In this document: positions 54,415 through 61,692 of the stretch, in pieces
How positions within the stretch are numbered: the first letter of the stretch is position 1
Layout: every line of letters begins with the position of its first letter
DNA from: JAHFUI01 sp039931615
GTDB lineage: Bacteria > Acidobacteriota > Vicinamibacteria > Vicinamibacterales > CAVVIG01
Assembly: GCA_039931615.1 (NCBI GenBank)
Contig: JBDTRR010000002.1
Coordinates: 156,315-220,314 of the forward strand
Direction: 5' to 3'
DNA length: 64,000 nucleotides
Notes under the pieces: generated by a model
Seen by the model: only the letters and a program-made list of their open reading frames with translations
What the model was told of the DNA's origin: nothing
The model's database searches: none
Made by a program: the position numbers and the translations under genes

Positions 54415-55413
54415 TCAATCGATCGCCCGCGTCAGGGTGATGCCCAGCTGGCGGGCTTTCCGGTACAGGTTGGGACGCTGGATGCCCAGCGTCCGGGCGG
54501 CGTCCGCCATCTTCCAGCCGTGGTGTTGCAGCACCGCCGCTATGTAGTCGCGCTCGAATCGCAGCCGCGCCTCCTTGAGGTTGCCGGCAGGCACAAAGGC
54601 GGTCGGCGCGCGGTCGAGCTGAAGCGCCGCCAGCAGGTGCTCGATCTGAATGACCTCGCTCGTCACGCCGTCGACCACCCGAGCGATGACGCGGCGCAGC
54701 TCGGCGAGATTGCCGGGCCAGGTCAGGGCGGAAAGCAGCACCAGCGCCGCGTGTGTAAAACTGCGCGCGGTGTGTCTCGCCGGGTCCCGCAGATCGGCGA
54801 GGGTGCGCACGGCCAGGGCCGGCACGTCTTCGAGCCGCTGGCGGAGGGGCGGAAGGTCAATCCGGGACCCCGACAACCGGCGATGCAGATCCAGGCGGAA
54901 GCGGCGGGCGTCCACGTCACCGCCGAGCGCCGCTGTCGCGCTGCCGATGAGACGCAACGGCACCGACACGGGCTGGCCATCGATGGACGCCTCGCCGTCG
55001 CGGATCACCCGTGCGAGCCTGGCCTGGACGGAAGCCGGAAGCTCGCCCACATCCTCCAGAAACAAGCTGCCGCCCCGGGCGGCCGCGATGCGGCTGTCAG
55101 ACGTGATCGGTTCCAGGTCGACGGCGGCGATCGTCGGGGTGCCGAACAGCAGCAGATCCAACCGCGCGCGTTCTCGCGTACAGTCGACGCCGATGAAGGG
55201 ACCCTCCAGCTGGCGGCTCCAATGGTGCAGGTCCAGCGCCACCGATGCGACGTCGACGCCGGGTTCGGCGACGATCAGTACGCCACCCTCGGCCGCCGCG
55301 GCACGCCGCAGCAGTAGGTGGACCCGGGTGATCACGAGGGACTGGCCTTCCAGCTCGGCGGCACACCTCCACCTCGCGGGCAGGGAATCGGCGGACGTCA
55401 GCTGATCTGGCAT
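54415..55413 (-). CDS. Degenerate sigma-54-activator-like Fis-family regulator
   Basis: This 332-residue protein starts near ATG 55413 without a clear ribosome site. It keeps the overall AAA+ activator layout. Walker A is degraded to AEPGVDVASVA (no GKE/GKT Lys), the GAFTGA loop is missing (LLLFGTPTIAAVDLEP), Walker B is altered but recognisable (GGSLFLEDVGELP), and the arginine region is FRLDLHRRLS with IDLPPLRQRLEDVP. The C-terminal Fis-like helix-turn-helix is normal (MADAARTLGIQRPNLYRKARQLGI). Such a protein cannot hydrolyse ATP or contact sigma-54 in the usual way. It probably binds DNA as a repressor or works with another activator. It is convergent with the BY-kinase-like gene. Confidence 0.75.
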   Translation of the reverse strand: MPDQLTSADSLPARWRCAAELEGQSLVITRVHLLLRRAAAAEGGVLIVAEPGVDVASVALDLHHWSRQLEGPFIGVDCTRERARLDLLLFGTPTIAAVDLEPITSDSRIAAARGGSLFLEDVGELPASVQARLARVIRDGEASIDGQPVSVPLRLIGSATAALGGDVDARRFRLDLHRRLSGSRIDLPPLRQRLEDVPALAVRTLADLRDPARHTARSFTHAALVLLSALTWPGNLAELRRVIARVVDGVTSEVIQIEHLLAALQLDRAPTAFVPAGNLKEARLRFERDYIAAVLQHHGWKMADAARTLGIQRPNLYRKARQLGITLTRAID

Positions 55414-55508
55414 TGGATCATGAGCACGGAACGGTGCGGAACGCCGGAGCCGGGCCTGAGCAACGCCGGCTGGAGGAAAGATCAGCGAGCTAGCAGCACA
55501 TATACGTA

Positions 55509-55527
55509 CTGTTAAGTATCATAACAG
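55509..55527. promoter_or_regulatory. Operator-like palindrome CTGTTA-N7-TAACAG
   Basis: CTGTTA (55509-55514) pairs exactly with TAACAG (55522-55527) around a 7-nt centre, in an AT-rich island (55495-55560) upstream of the regulator gene on the minus strand. A TATGAT hexamer within it could be a -10 box. The rest of 55414-55703 shows no gene. Confidence 0.45.
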
Positions 55528-55703
55528 ACTTTGTATGACTTTAAAGACATTCAAGCAAGCGTATTTCCGCGGTGGCGGAGCCCGCGATACGAGGCCAGCC
55601 GATACAAGCGTGAGGATGGGCAGGGCAGCCCGGGAAACCGGGGATGAGATGTGCGTCTGATCTGTGGGACGAGTTGTTGGATCAGGCCGGGCGCGACGTT
55701 AGA

Positions 55704-56174
55704 TCAGCTGGGGTCGGTGGGAGACGCGGACGGGATCGGAGAGGCAGGCGAACGGGACGACAGCGGCATCCGGCGCAGTTCCCGGGAGTCGAACAGGCTG
55801 TTGATCAGGAACGCCAGTCCCATGATCACGAGAAAACCGCCGACACCGACGGCGGCGCGACCGTCTCCGCTCGCCAGGGCGATCAGCGTCATCGAGCCCA
55901 GGCCGATCCCGATCAGCGTGATCCCGCCCCGGCGATGTCGTCCGGACCGCCGCTGGCGAGCCCGGTTGGCGTAGAGGTCCTGATGGACCATCGCCTGCTC
56001 GAACCCGCGGGGATCGACCTCAGGGGGAGGAACCAGCCCTTTTTCGATCATCGCGATGCGTTCACGAATCTCGAGCTCGCGCACCCGGCCGCGGGCGATG
56101 GTCCCGACAATCGCGACTGCACAGCCGGCGAGGATCGCGACGATCGGAATCATGAACGCCCCGGCGTGGAACAA
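55704..56174 (-). CDS. DUF6249-like small membrane protein
   Basis: This is a protein of about 156 residues if TTG 56174 is the start (GAGGAGG five bases upstream); ATG 56153 is a shorter alternative. TM1 is IPIVAILAGCAVAIVGTIA. It is followed by a charged helix RVRELEIRERIAMIEKGLVPPP, the hallmark of DUF6249-type proteins, and two further TM segments (GGITLIGIGLGSMTLIALA, GGFLVIMGLAFLINSLF). The tail is Ser/Pro-rich. The family is uncharacterised and is often beside an ECF sigma factor, as here, where it is divergent from the sigma/anti-sigma pair. Confidence 0.75.
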   Translation of the reverse strand: MFHAGAFMIPIVAILAGCAVAIVGTIARGRVRELEIRERIAMIEKGLVPPPEVDPRGFEQAMVHQDLYANRARQRRSGRHRRGGITLIGIGLGSMTLIALASGDGRAAVGVGGFLVIMGLAFLINSLFDSRELRRMPLSSRSPASPIPSASPTDPS

Positions 56175-56285
56175 TCTGCCTCCTCGGAACTGCGCTCCGA
56201 CCTGATTAGACTAGCCGGATCGGGCAAATGTTTCATCCTGGCCGCGAAACAATTGCCAACCTCGCGTGCTCTAATGGTTTGACGG

Positions 56286-56822
56286 ATGGAGGCCATCAAC
56301 GAGCGCGAGCTCGTCGAGCGCTGCCGTCGAGGCGATGAGGGCGCGTTTCAGGAACTGGTCGACCGTTACAAGACGTTGGTGTTCGCACTGATTGCTCGCA
56401 CGGTTCAGGATCGGTCGCGGGCCGAGGATCTGTCGCAGGAGGTTTTTCTGCGGATCCATCGGGGGCTGCCCTATTTTCGCGGGGAGGCGCGGCTCTCGAC
56501 CTGGATTTACCGGATTGTGGCGAACGTGTGTGCGCAGCCGCCGGTCGCGGCCGCGGTGTCGCTCGACCACGGCGGCGCACCCGAGCGGGTCACCGCCACG
56601 CACGATCGCCGTTTCGGCGATCTCGAGCTGCGCGATCGGCTGGAGAAGGCGATCGCCCGTCTGCCGCCGCACTACCGGCTGCTGATCGCCGCCCACTATC
56701 TCGACGGCGTGCAGTACGAGGATCTGGCTGAGGCGCTGTCGCTGCCGCTCGGCACCGTCAAGACGCACCTCTACCGGGCGAAGCAGCAGCTGCGCCGCCT
56801 GCTCGAAACGGAGTTGAAGTAG
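56286..56822 (+). CDS. ECF RNA polymerase sigma factor
   Basis: This 178-residue protein starts at ATG 56286. Sigma region 2 is at residues about 10-75 (ELVERCRRGDEGAFQELVDRY, DRSRAEDLSQEVFLRIHRGL). Region 4 is at about 115-175 (AIARLPPHYRLLIAAHYLDGVQYEDLAEAL, PLGTVKTHLYRAKQQLRRLL). It has no signal-transduction extension. The adjacent zinc-finger membrane protein, 26 nt downstream, is its likely anti-sigma factor. It probably governs an envelope-stress regulon together with the DUF6249 gene across the intergenic gap. Confidence 0.95.
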   Translation: MEAINERELVERCRRGDEGAFQELVDRYKTLVFALIARTVQDRSRAEDLSQEVFLRIHRGLPYFRGEARLSTWIYRIVANVCAQPPVAAAVSLDHGGAPERVTATHDRRFGDLELRDRLEKAIARLPPHYRLLIAAHYLDGVQYEDLAEALSLPLGTVKTHLYRAKQQLRRLLETELK

Positions 56823-56848
56823 CCGGCTGATGGCTGGCGGCCTGTCAC

Positions 56849-57325
56849 ATGTTCTGCGACGAAACCCTCGACGCCATCGAAGCGATTGCGGCCGGCGAGC
56901 TGAGACCTGAAGGCCGCGTCGCGCTGCATCTCGGAACCTGCCATCACTGCGCGGCGGCGCTGGATTCGGCGCGGCGGCTCGACCGGATGCTGGCGGCCCG
57001 CCCGGTGCCCCGGCCTTCCCAGCAGTTCACCATCCGGACCATGACCCGTATCCGCCGGGCGCGCTGGCGGAGTGATCAGTTTCTCGACGTCGGCTTCAAC
57101 GTCGCGATCGCGCTGATCGTGCTCGGGATCAGCGGCGCCGGATGGCTGATCTTCGACCGCAGCGGCCTGATCGCCGTCACTGGCGACCTGATCGATTTGA
57201 TCGAGAGCGGCGGCATGGCGCTGGCCCAGCGCATCGCGCCGTCGGTGCCGGTCTACGCGGCCGCGGCCGCGCTGGTGGTGACGGCGCTCGGCATCTGGTG
57301 GTGGGCGGAGCGGGAGACAGCCTGA
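56849..57325 (+). CDS. Membrane anti-sigma factor (zinc-finger HC2 type)
   Basis: This 158-residue protein starts at ATG 56849. The N-terminal domain has a ZAS zinc-binding motif, HLGTCHHC (HxxxCxxC), with the fourth ligand in the FCDETLDAI region. Residues about 75-97 are a TM helix (NVAIALIVLGISGAGWLI), and a second hydrophobic stretch is at about 135-155 (YAAAAALVVTALGIWWW). It should hold the ECF sigma factor at the membrane and release it on a periplasmic signal. The stop TGA begins the repeat array at 57324. Confidence 0.85.
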   Translation: MFCDETLDAIEAIAAGELRPEGRVALHLGTCHHCAAALDSARRLDRMLAARPVPRPSQQFTIRTMTRIRRARWRSDQFLDVGFNVAIALIVLGISGAGWLIFDRSGLIAVTGDLIDLIESGGMALAQRIAPSVPVYAAAAALVVTALGIWWWAERETA

Positions 57326-57417
57326 ATTAGGAATTCAGAATTAAGAATTAGGAATGCGGGCTGCGAGCCTTTCCTGGGGTTTCCATTCTGAATTCTGCAT
57401 TCTGAATTCCGAATTCA
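57324..57417. repeat. Inverted GAATTC-rich array after anti-sigma gene
   Basis: GAATTAGGAATTCAGAATTAAG and similar units (57324-57357) face CATTCTGAATTCTGCATT-type units (57384-57417). Each arm is built from short tandem GAATTCA-like repeats, and the arms are mutually complementary. It starts inside the anti-sigma stop codon. Unlike its GC-rich surroundings it is AT-rich. Confidence 0.8.
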
Positions 57418-57428
57418 GGTTGCTCGGG

Positions 57429-57449
57429 CCTTTTTCAGCAACCTGCTAG
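57429..57449. repeat. GCCTTTTTC-GCAACCTGCTAG repeat
   Basis: This 21-bp sequence matches the inverted repeat at 24869-24922 in GCCTTTTTC, GCAACCTGC and the terminal CTAG. It directly abuts the 166-bp element beginning at 57446, sharing the CTAG. Confidence 0.6.
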
Positions 57450-57611
57450 TCCCCTGGAATCGTGATTCCTCGGACAATTCCCGGGCGGGGCATCCCGCCT
57501 CGCATCGTTGCTCATCGCTCACTTATGCCCAATAAGCTCGCTCTTCGCGCCTTGCGATCCGGGCGCCGCGCCCCGGGACTTATCCCAGGAATCACGGTTC
57601 CAGGGGACTAG
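57446..57611. mobile_element. MITE-like 166-bp palindromic element
   Basis: The two ends form inverted repeats of 40 bp with only four mismatches: CTAGTCCCCTGGAATCGTGA on the left, and its complement with one change on the right (57571-57611). The interior is imperfectly palindromic, with CTTAT-ATAAG at the centre. There is no open reading frame and no transposase. It is a candidate miniature element or large stem-loop. The terminal CTAG (57608-57611) provides the TAG stop for the zinc-ribbon gene. Confidence 0.7.
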
Positions 57612-57916
57612 ACCCCGGCCACCCAGACGAACCGCTGGCACTCCGGGCAGGCGTAGGCCATCCGCAGATCGCCGTCGAAGGATACGTAGCCGCCGTGCCC
57701 CTGGACGGAGCAGCCTGGACAGATCGCCGATGCGCCGGCCTCGATGGTGGCGATGCGGAGCGGCCGGCCGGTGGTGGGGCAGGGGAGATCGCCGGGGCCC
57801 GCCTCGTGGCGGACCACCCGGGGCCGGCCATCCGGCCCAATATCGCAGCGGAAAATGCCGTGGAACAGCCCGCCGCGATCGCCGCGGCTGGACGGAGCGT
57901 ATTCGGATCCGGTCAT
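57608..57916 (-). CDS. Small zinc-ribbon-like hypothetical protein
   Basis: This 102-residue protein starts at ATG 57916 (ATG 57937, seven codons earlier, is an alternative; neither has a good ribosome site). Two Cys pairs, CPGC and CPEC, near the C-terminus can form a zinc ribbon (FDGDLRMAYACPECQRFVWVAGV), and a single CPTTGRPLRIA segment lies in the middle. No known family is recognised. The stop codon is in the palindromic element downstream. The gene may be small but real, judging by the well-spaced cysteines. Confidence 0.5.
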   Translation of the reverse strand: MTGSEYAPSSRGDRGGLFHGIFRCDIGPDGRPRVVRHEAGPGDLPCPTTGRPLRIATIEAGASAICPGCSVQGHGGYVSFDGDLRMAYACPECQRFVWVAGV

Positions 57917-58086
57917 GATGCCGGCAGATGGTAGCATCACCCGCGGGCGGCGCCGCAACCGGACGCCGCGCGCCGTGCCCACGGCGCGCCCCCGACCGCC
58001 GGCGGATCGGCGCCCGGGGCGTCCGCCCGGAGCGGCGTTGTCATGGCCCTGAGGCCGTGCTAGGCTGATTCGCGGACCAAGTCTGC

Positions 58087-58170
58087 GCGAAAGTGGCGGA
58101 ACTGGCAGACGCGCCGGACTTAGGATCCGGTAGCCGTAAGGCTTTGGGGGTTCAACTCCCCCCTTTCGCA
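58087..58170 (+). tRNA. tRNA-Leu (anticodon TAG)
   Basis: This 84-nt cloverleaf has acceptor arms GCGAAAG (58087-58093) and CTTTCGC (58163-58169), discriminator A and no encoded CCA. It has a D-arm GCGGAACTGGCAGACGC, anticodon stem CCGGA and TCCGG enclosing the loop CTTAGGA with anticodon TAG, a long variable arm (class II) and T arm GGGGG-TTCAACT-CCCCC. It reads CUA and related Leu codons. Confidence 0.95.
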
Positions 58171-58231
58171 CGCCTTCGCTCGCGTCACCCGTGCGGGCAT
58201 CGGCGCGCAGGCACGGAACCACGCGAAGGCG
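58171..58231. terminator. Hairpin between tRNA-Leu and tig
   Basis: CGCCTTCGC (58171-58179) pairs perfectly with GCGAAGGCG (58223-58231) just after the tRNA, with further self-complementary sequence inside. It could terminate or process the tRNA transcript or attenuate into tig. A canonical T-run is absent. Confidence 0.45.
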
Positions 58232-58281
58232 TCTCCGAAGCGGCGAAGCCGCGACGATAAACCTCGCAGACTGATCGAGCA

Positions 58282-59562
58282 ATGAAAACCGAATTCGTCG
58301 ATGTCAACGAGACGCGCAAGAATGTGCGCGTCGAAATCCCCAGCAGCGTGGTCGACGCCGAAATCGACCGGCACGCGCGCGACTACTCGCGCCAGGCGCG
58401 TATCCCCGGCTTCCGGCCCGGCAAGGCGCCGGCGCGGGTGATCAAGCAGCGCTTCCGGGAGCAGATTCTGCAGAGCGTCGCCCACGACCTGATTCCTCCG
58501 GCGGTCGACGAGGCGCTGCGTGAGCGGGGCGTCGAGGCGGTCGACACCCCCGACGTGCGCGACGTGACCGTCGAGGAGGGCCAGCCGCTCGTCTTCACCG
58601 CCTCATTCGACACCGTCCCGGCCTTCGAGCCGGGCGACTTCACGACCATCGCGCTCCAGCGGCCGCCGGGCCGGGTCGACGACGACGCGGTCGATCGGGC
58701 GCTGCAGCAGCTGCGCGATCGGGCCGCGCGCTACGATCCGGTGGATGGCCGCGGGGTCGACGCGGGCGACACCCTGACCGTCGATCTCGATCGCCGGGAT
58801 GCGGCGGGCACTGCCGACAGCCACAAGGACGTCAACGTCGAGATGGGAGCGGCCGCCAACCCGCCCGGCTTCGACGAACAGCTGCTTGGCCTCGAGGTCG
58901 GAGCGAACCGGACATTTTCCATCAGCTATCCGCCCGACTATGCGATCACCGAGCTGGCGGGGACCGATGTCGAATACACCGTCGCCCTGAAGGCGCTCAA
59001 GCGGCGGACGCTGCCCGAGCTCGACGACGAGTTCGCGAAAGACCTCGGCTCGTTCGAGACCCTCGAGGCGCTGCGCGACCGGGTGCGGCAGGATCTCGAG
59101 CACGAAGCCCGCCACGCCGGCGATCGCGACGTGCGGGCGCAGCTGATGAAGCAGCTCGCGGCCCGCGTCCCGTTCGAGGTGCCGGCCTCGCTGCTGGAGC
59201 GCGAGCTGGATCGCCGGATCGAAGACTTCGCGCACCGGCTGGTCGACCAGAAGATCGATCCGAATACCGCCGGGATCGACTGGCAGGCGTTCCGCGAGAG
59301 CCAGCGCGAGCCGGCGCGCGAGGCGGTGGCGGCGGCGCTGGTCATCGAGGAAGTGGCGCGGCGCGAGCAGATCGACGCGACCGACGAAGAGGTCGATCAG
59401 GAGGTGACGCGATACGCCGAGCGGATGGGCCGCGCGCCGGCGGCGCTGCGCGCCGAGCTCGAGAAAGAGCGTGGTCTGTCCCGTCTGCGCTTCGGTCTGC
59501 GCCGGGAAAAGGCGATTGACTTCCTGATCGGGCGTGCTACACTGACTACGATAGACTCGTAA
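58282..59562 (+). CDS. tig: Trigger factor (ribosome-associated chaperone)
   Basis: This 426-residue protein starts at ATG 58282. The N-terminal ribosome-binding domain contains the signature PGFRPGKAPARVI. A PPIase (FKBP-like) middle domain has VDAGDTLTVDLDRRD, EQLLGLEVGANRTFSISYP and ELAGTDVEYTV. The long helical C-terminal arms are residues about 255-426 (LEHEARHAGDRDVRAQLM). It binds nascent chains at the ribosomal exit tunnel and folds them together with DnaK. It is followed directly by clpP, clpX and lon, the classical order. Confidence 0.97.
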   Translation: MKTEFVDVNETRKNVRVEIPSSVVDAEIDRHARDYSRQARIPGFRPGKAPARVIKQRFREQILQSVAHDLIPPAVDEALRERGVEAVDTPDVRDVTVEEGQPLVFTASFDTVPAFEPGDFTTIALQRPPGRVDDDAVDRALQQLRDRAARYDPVDGRGVDAGDTLTVDLDRRDAAGTADSHKDVNVEMGAAANPPGFDEQLLGLEVGANRTFSISYPPDYAITELAGTDVEYTVALKALKRRTLPELDDEFAKDLGSFETLEALRDRVRQDLEHEARHAGDRDVRAQLMKQLAARVPFEVPASLLERELDRRIEDFAHRLVDQKIDPNTAGIDWQAFRESQREPAREAVAAALVIEEVARREQIDATDEEVDQEVTRYAERMGRAPAALRAELEKERGLSRLRFGLRREKAIDFLIGRATLTTIDS

Positions 59563-59610
59563 GATCCCCCGCTCGGCTCTTTTCCCCGGCCAAACAGCGA
59601 ACCACAGAGT

Positions 59611-60228
59611 ATGCGAGATCAGTTCGAAGCAGCCCCGCGTATGCAACTTGTCCCGATGGTGGTCGAACAGACCAACCGCGGCGAGCGCGCCTACGACATT
59701 TTCTCCCGGCTTCTCAAGGACAGCATCATCTTCATCGGGACGCCGATCGACGACCAGATCGCGAATCTCGTCATCGCCCAGATGCTTTTCCTCGAAGCCG
59801 AGGACCCGGACAAGGACATCATGCTGTATATCAACAGCCCGGGCGGGTCGATCACCGCCGGGCTGGCGATTTACGACACCATGCAGTTCATCAAGCCGGA
59901 CGTGCACACCATCTGCCTCGGTCAGGCGGCGTCGATGGCCGCCGTCCTGCTGGCGGCCGGCGCCAAGGGCAAACGGTTCTCGCTCCCCAACTCGCGCATC
60001 CTCATCCACCAGCCGCTGATGTCGGGCCTGGCGGGGCAGGCCACCGATATCGACATCGCGGCCCGGGAAATCCTGCGCATGCGCGAGCGCATCAACGACA
60101 TCCTGGTGTTCCACACCAATCAGTCGGTCAAGCGGATCCAGGACGATACCGAGCGCGACTACATCATGTCGGCGGATCAGGGCAAGGAATACGGTATTAT
60201 TGACGATGTGATCCGGAAGCGGGCGTAG
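59611..60228 (+). CDS. clpP: ATP-dependent Clp protease proteolytic subunit
   Basis: This 205-residue protein starts at ATG 59611. It has the catalytic triad Ser in GQAASMAAVLLAAG, His in PNSRILIHQPL, and Asp near the C-terminal half. IFIGTPIDDQIANLVIAQMLFLE and YINSPGGSITAGLAIYDTMQF are classical ClpP blocks. As a tetradecamer it degrades proteins delivered by ClpX or ClpA. It lies between tig and clpX; the 14-bp tandem repeat occupies the following gap. Confidence 0.98.
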   Translation: MRDQFEAAPRMQLVPMVVEQTNRGERAYDIFSRLLKDSIIFIGTPIDDQIANLVIAQMLFLEAEDPDKDIMLYINSPGGSITAGLAIYDTMQFIKPDVHTICLGQAASMAAVLLAAGAKGKRFSLPNSRILIHQPLMSGLAGQATDIDIAAREILRMRERINDILVFHTNQSVKRIQDDTERDYIMSADQGKEYGIIDDVIRKRA

Positions 60229-60268
60229 GTCATCACGGGTCGGTGCGGGGCGGCCGCCGGCCGAACGC

Positions 60269-60324
60269 CGCCGGCCCAACATCGACGGCCGAACATCGAC
60301 GGCCGAACATAGACGGCCGAAGAT
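60269..60324. repeat. Tandem array of a 14-bp unit (CGACGGCCGAACAT)
   Basis: There are four consecutive copies: a degenerate unit at 60269-60282, two identical units CGACGGCCGAACAT at 60283-60296 and 60297-60310, and AGACGGCCGAAGAT at 60311-60324. A related half-unit (GGCCGAACGC) precedes it. The array fills the gap between clpP and clpX. Confidence 0.9.
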
Positions 60325-60358
60325 AGCCCCGCTGGTCCGCATGACATCAGGACGGACA

Positions 60359-61606
<1,248 letters not shown>

Positions 61607-61611
61607 GGAAA

Positions 61612-61677
61612 TTGGTAAACGGGTCAGTTGGGGGCTGGGCCATGCCAGCCCATCGTCCCGACTGACCCGTCTACCAA
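61612..61677. terminator. Hairpin between clpX and lon
   Basis: TTGGTAAACGGGTCAGT (61612-61628) pairs with ACTGACCCGTCTACCAA (61661-61677) with one mismatch; the loop contains a smaller GGCTGG/CCAGCC stem. This may end the clpX transcript or attenuate lon. It resembles the other inverted tandem arrays in this window in structure. Confidence 0.6.
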
Positions 61678-61692
61678 CTCACCAACTCAAGT

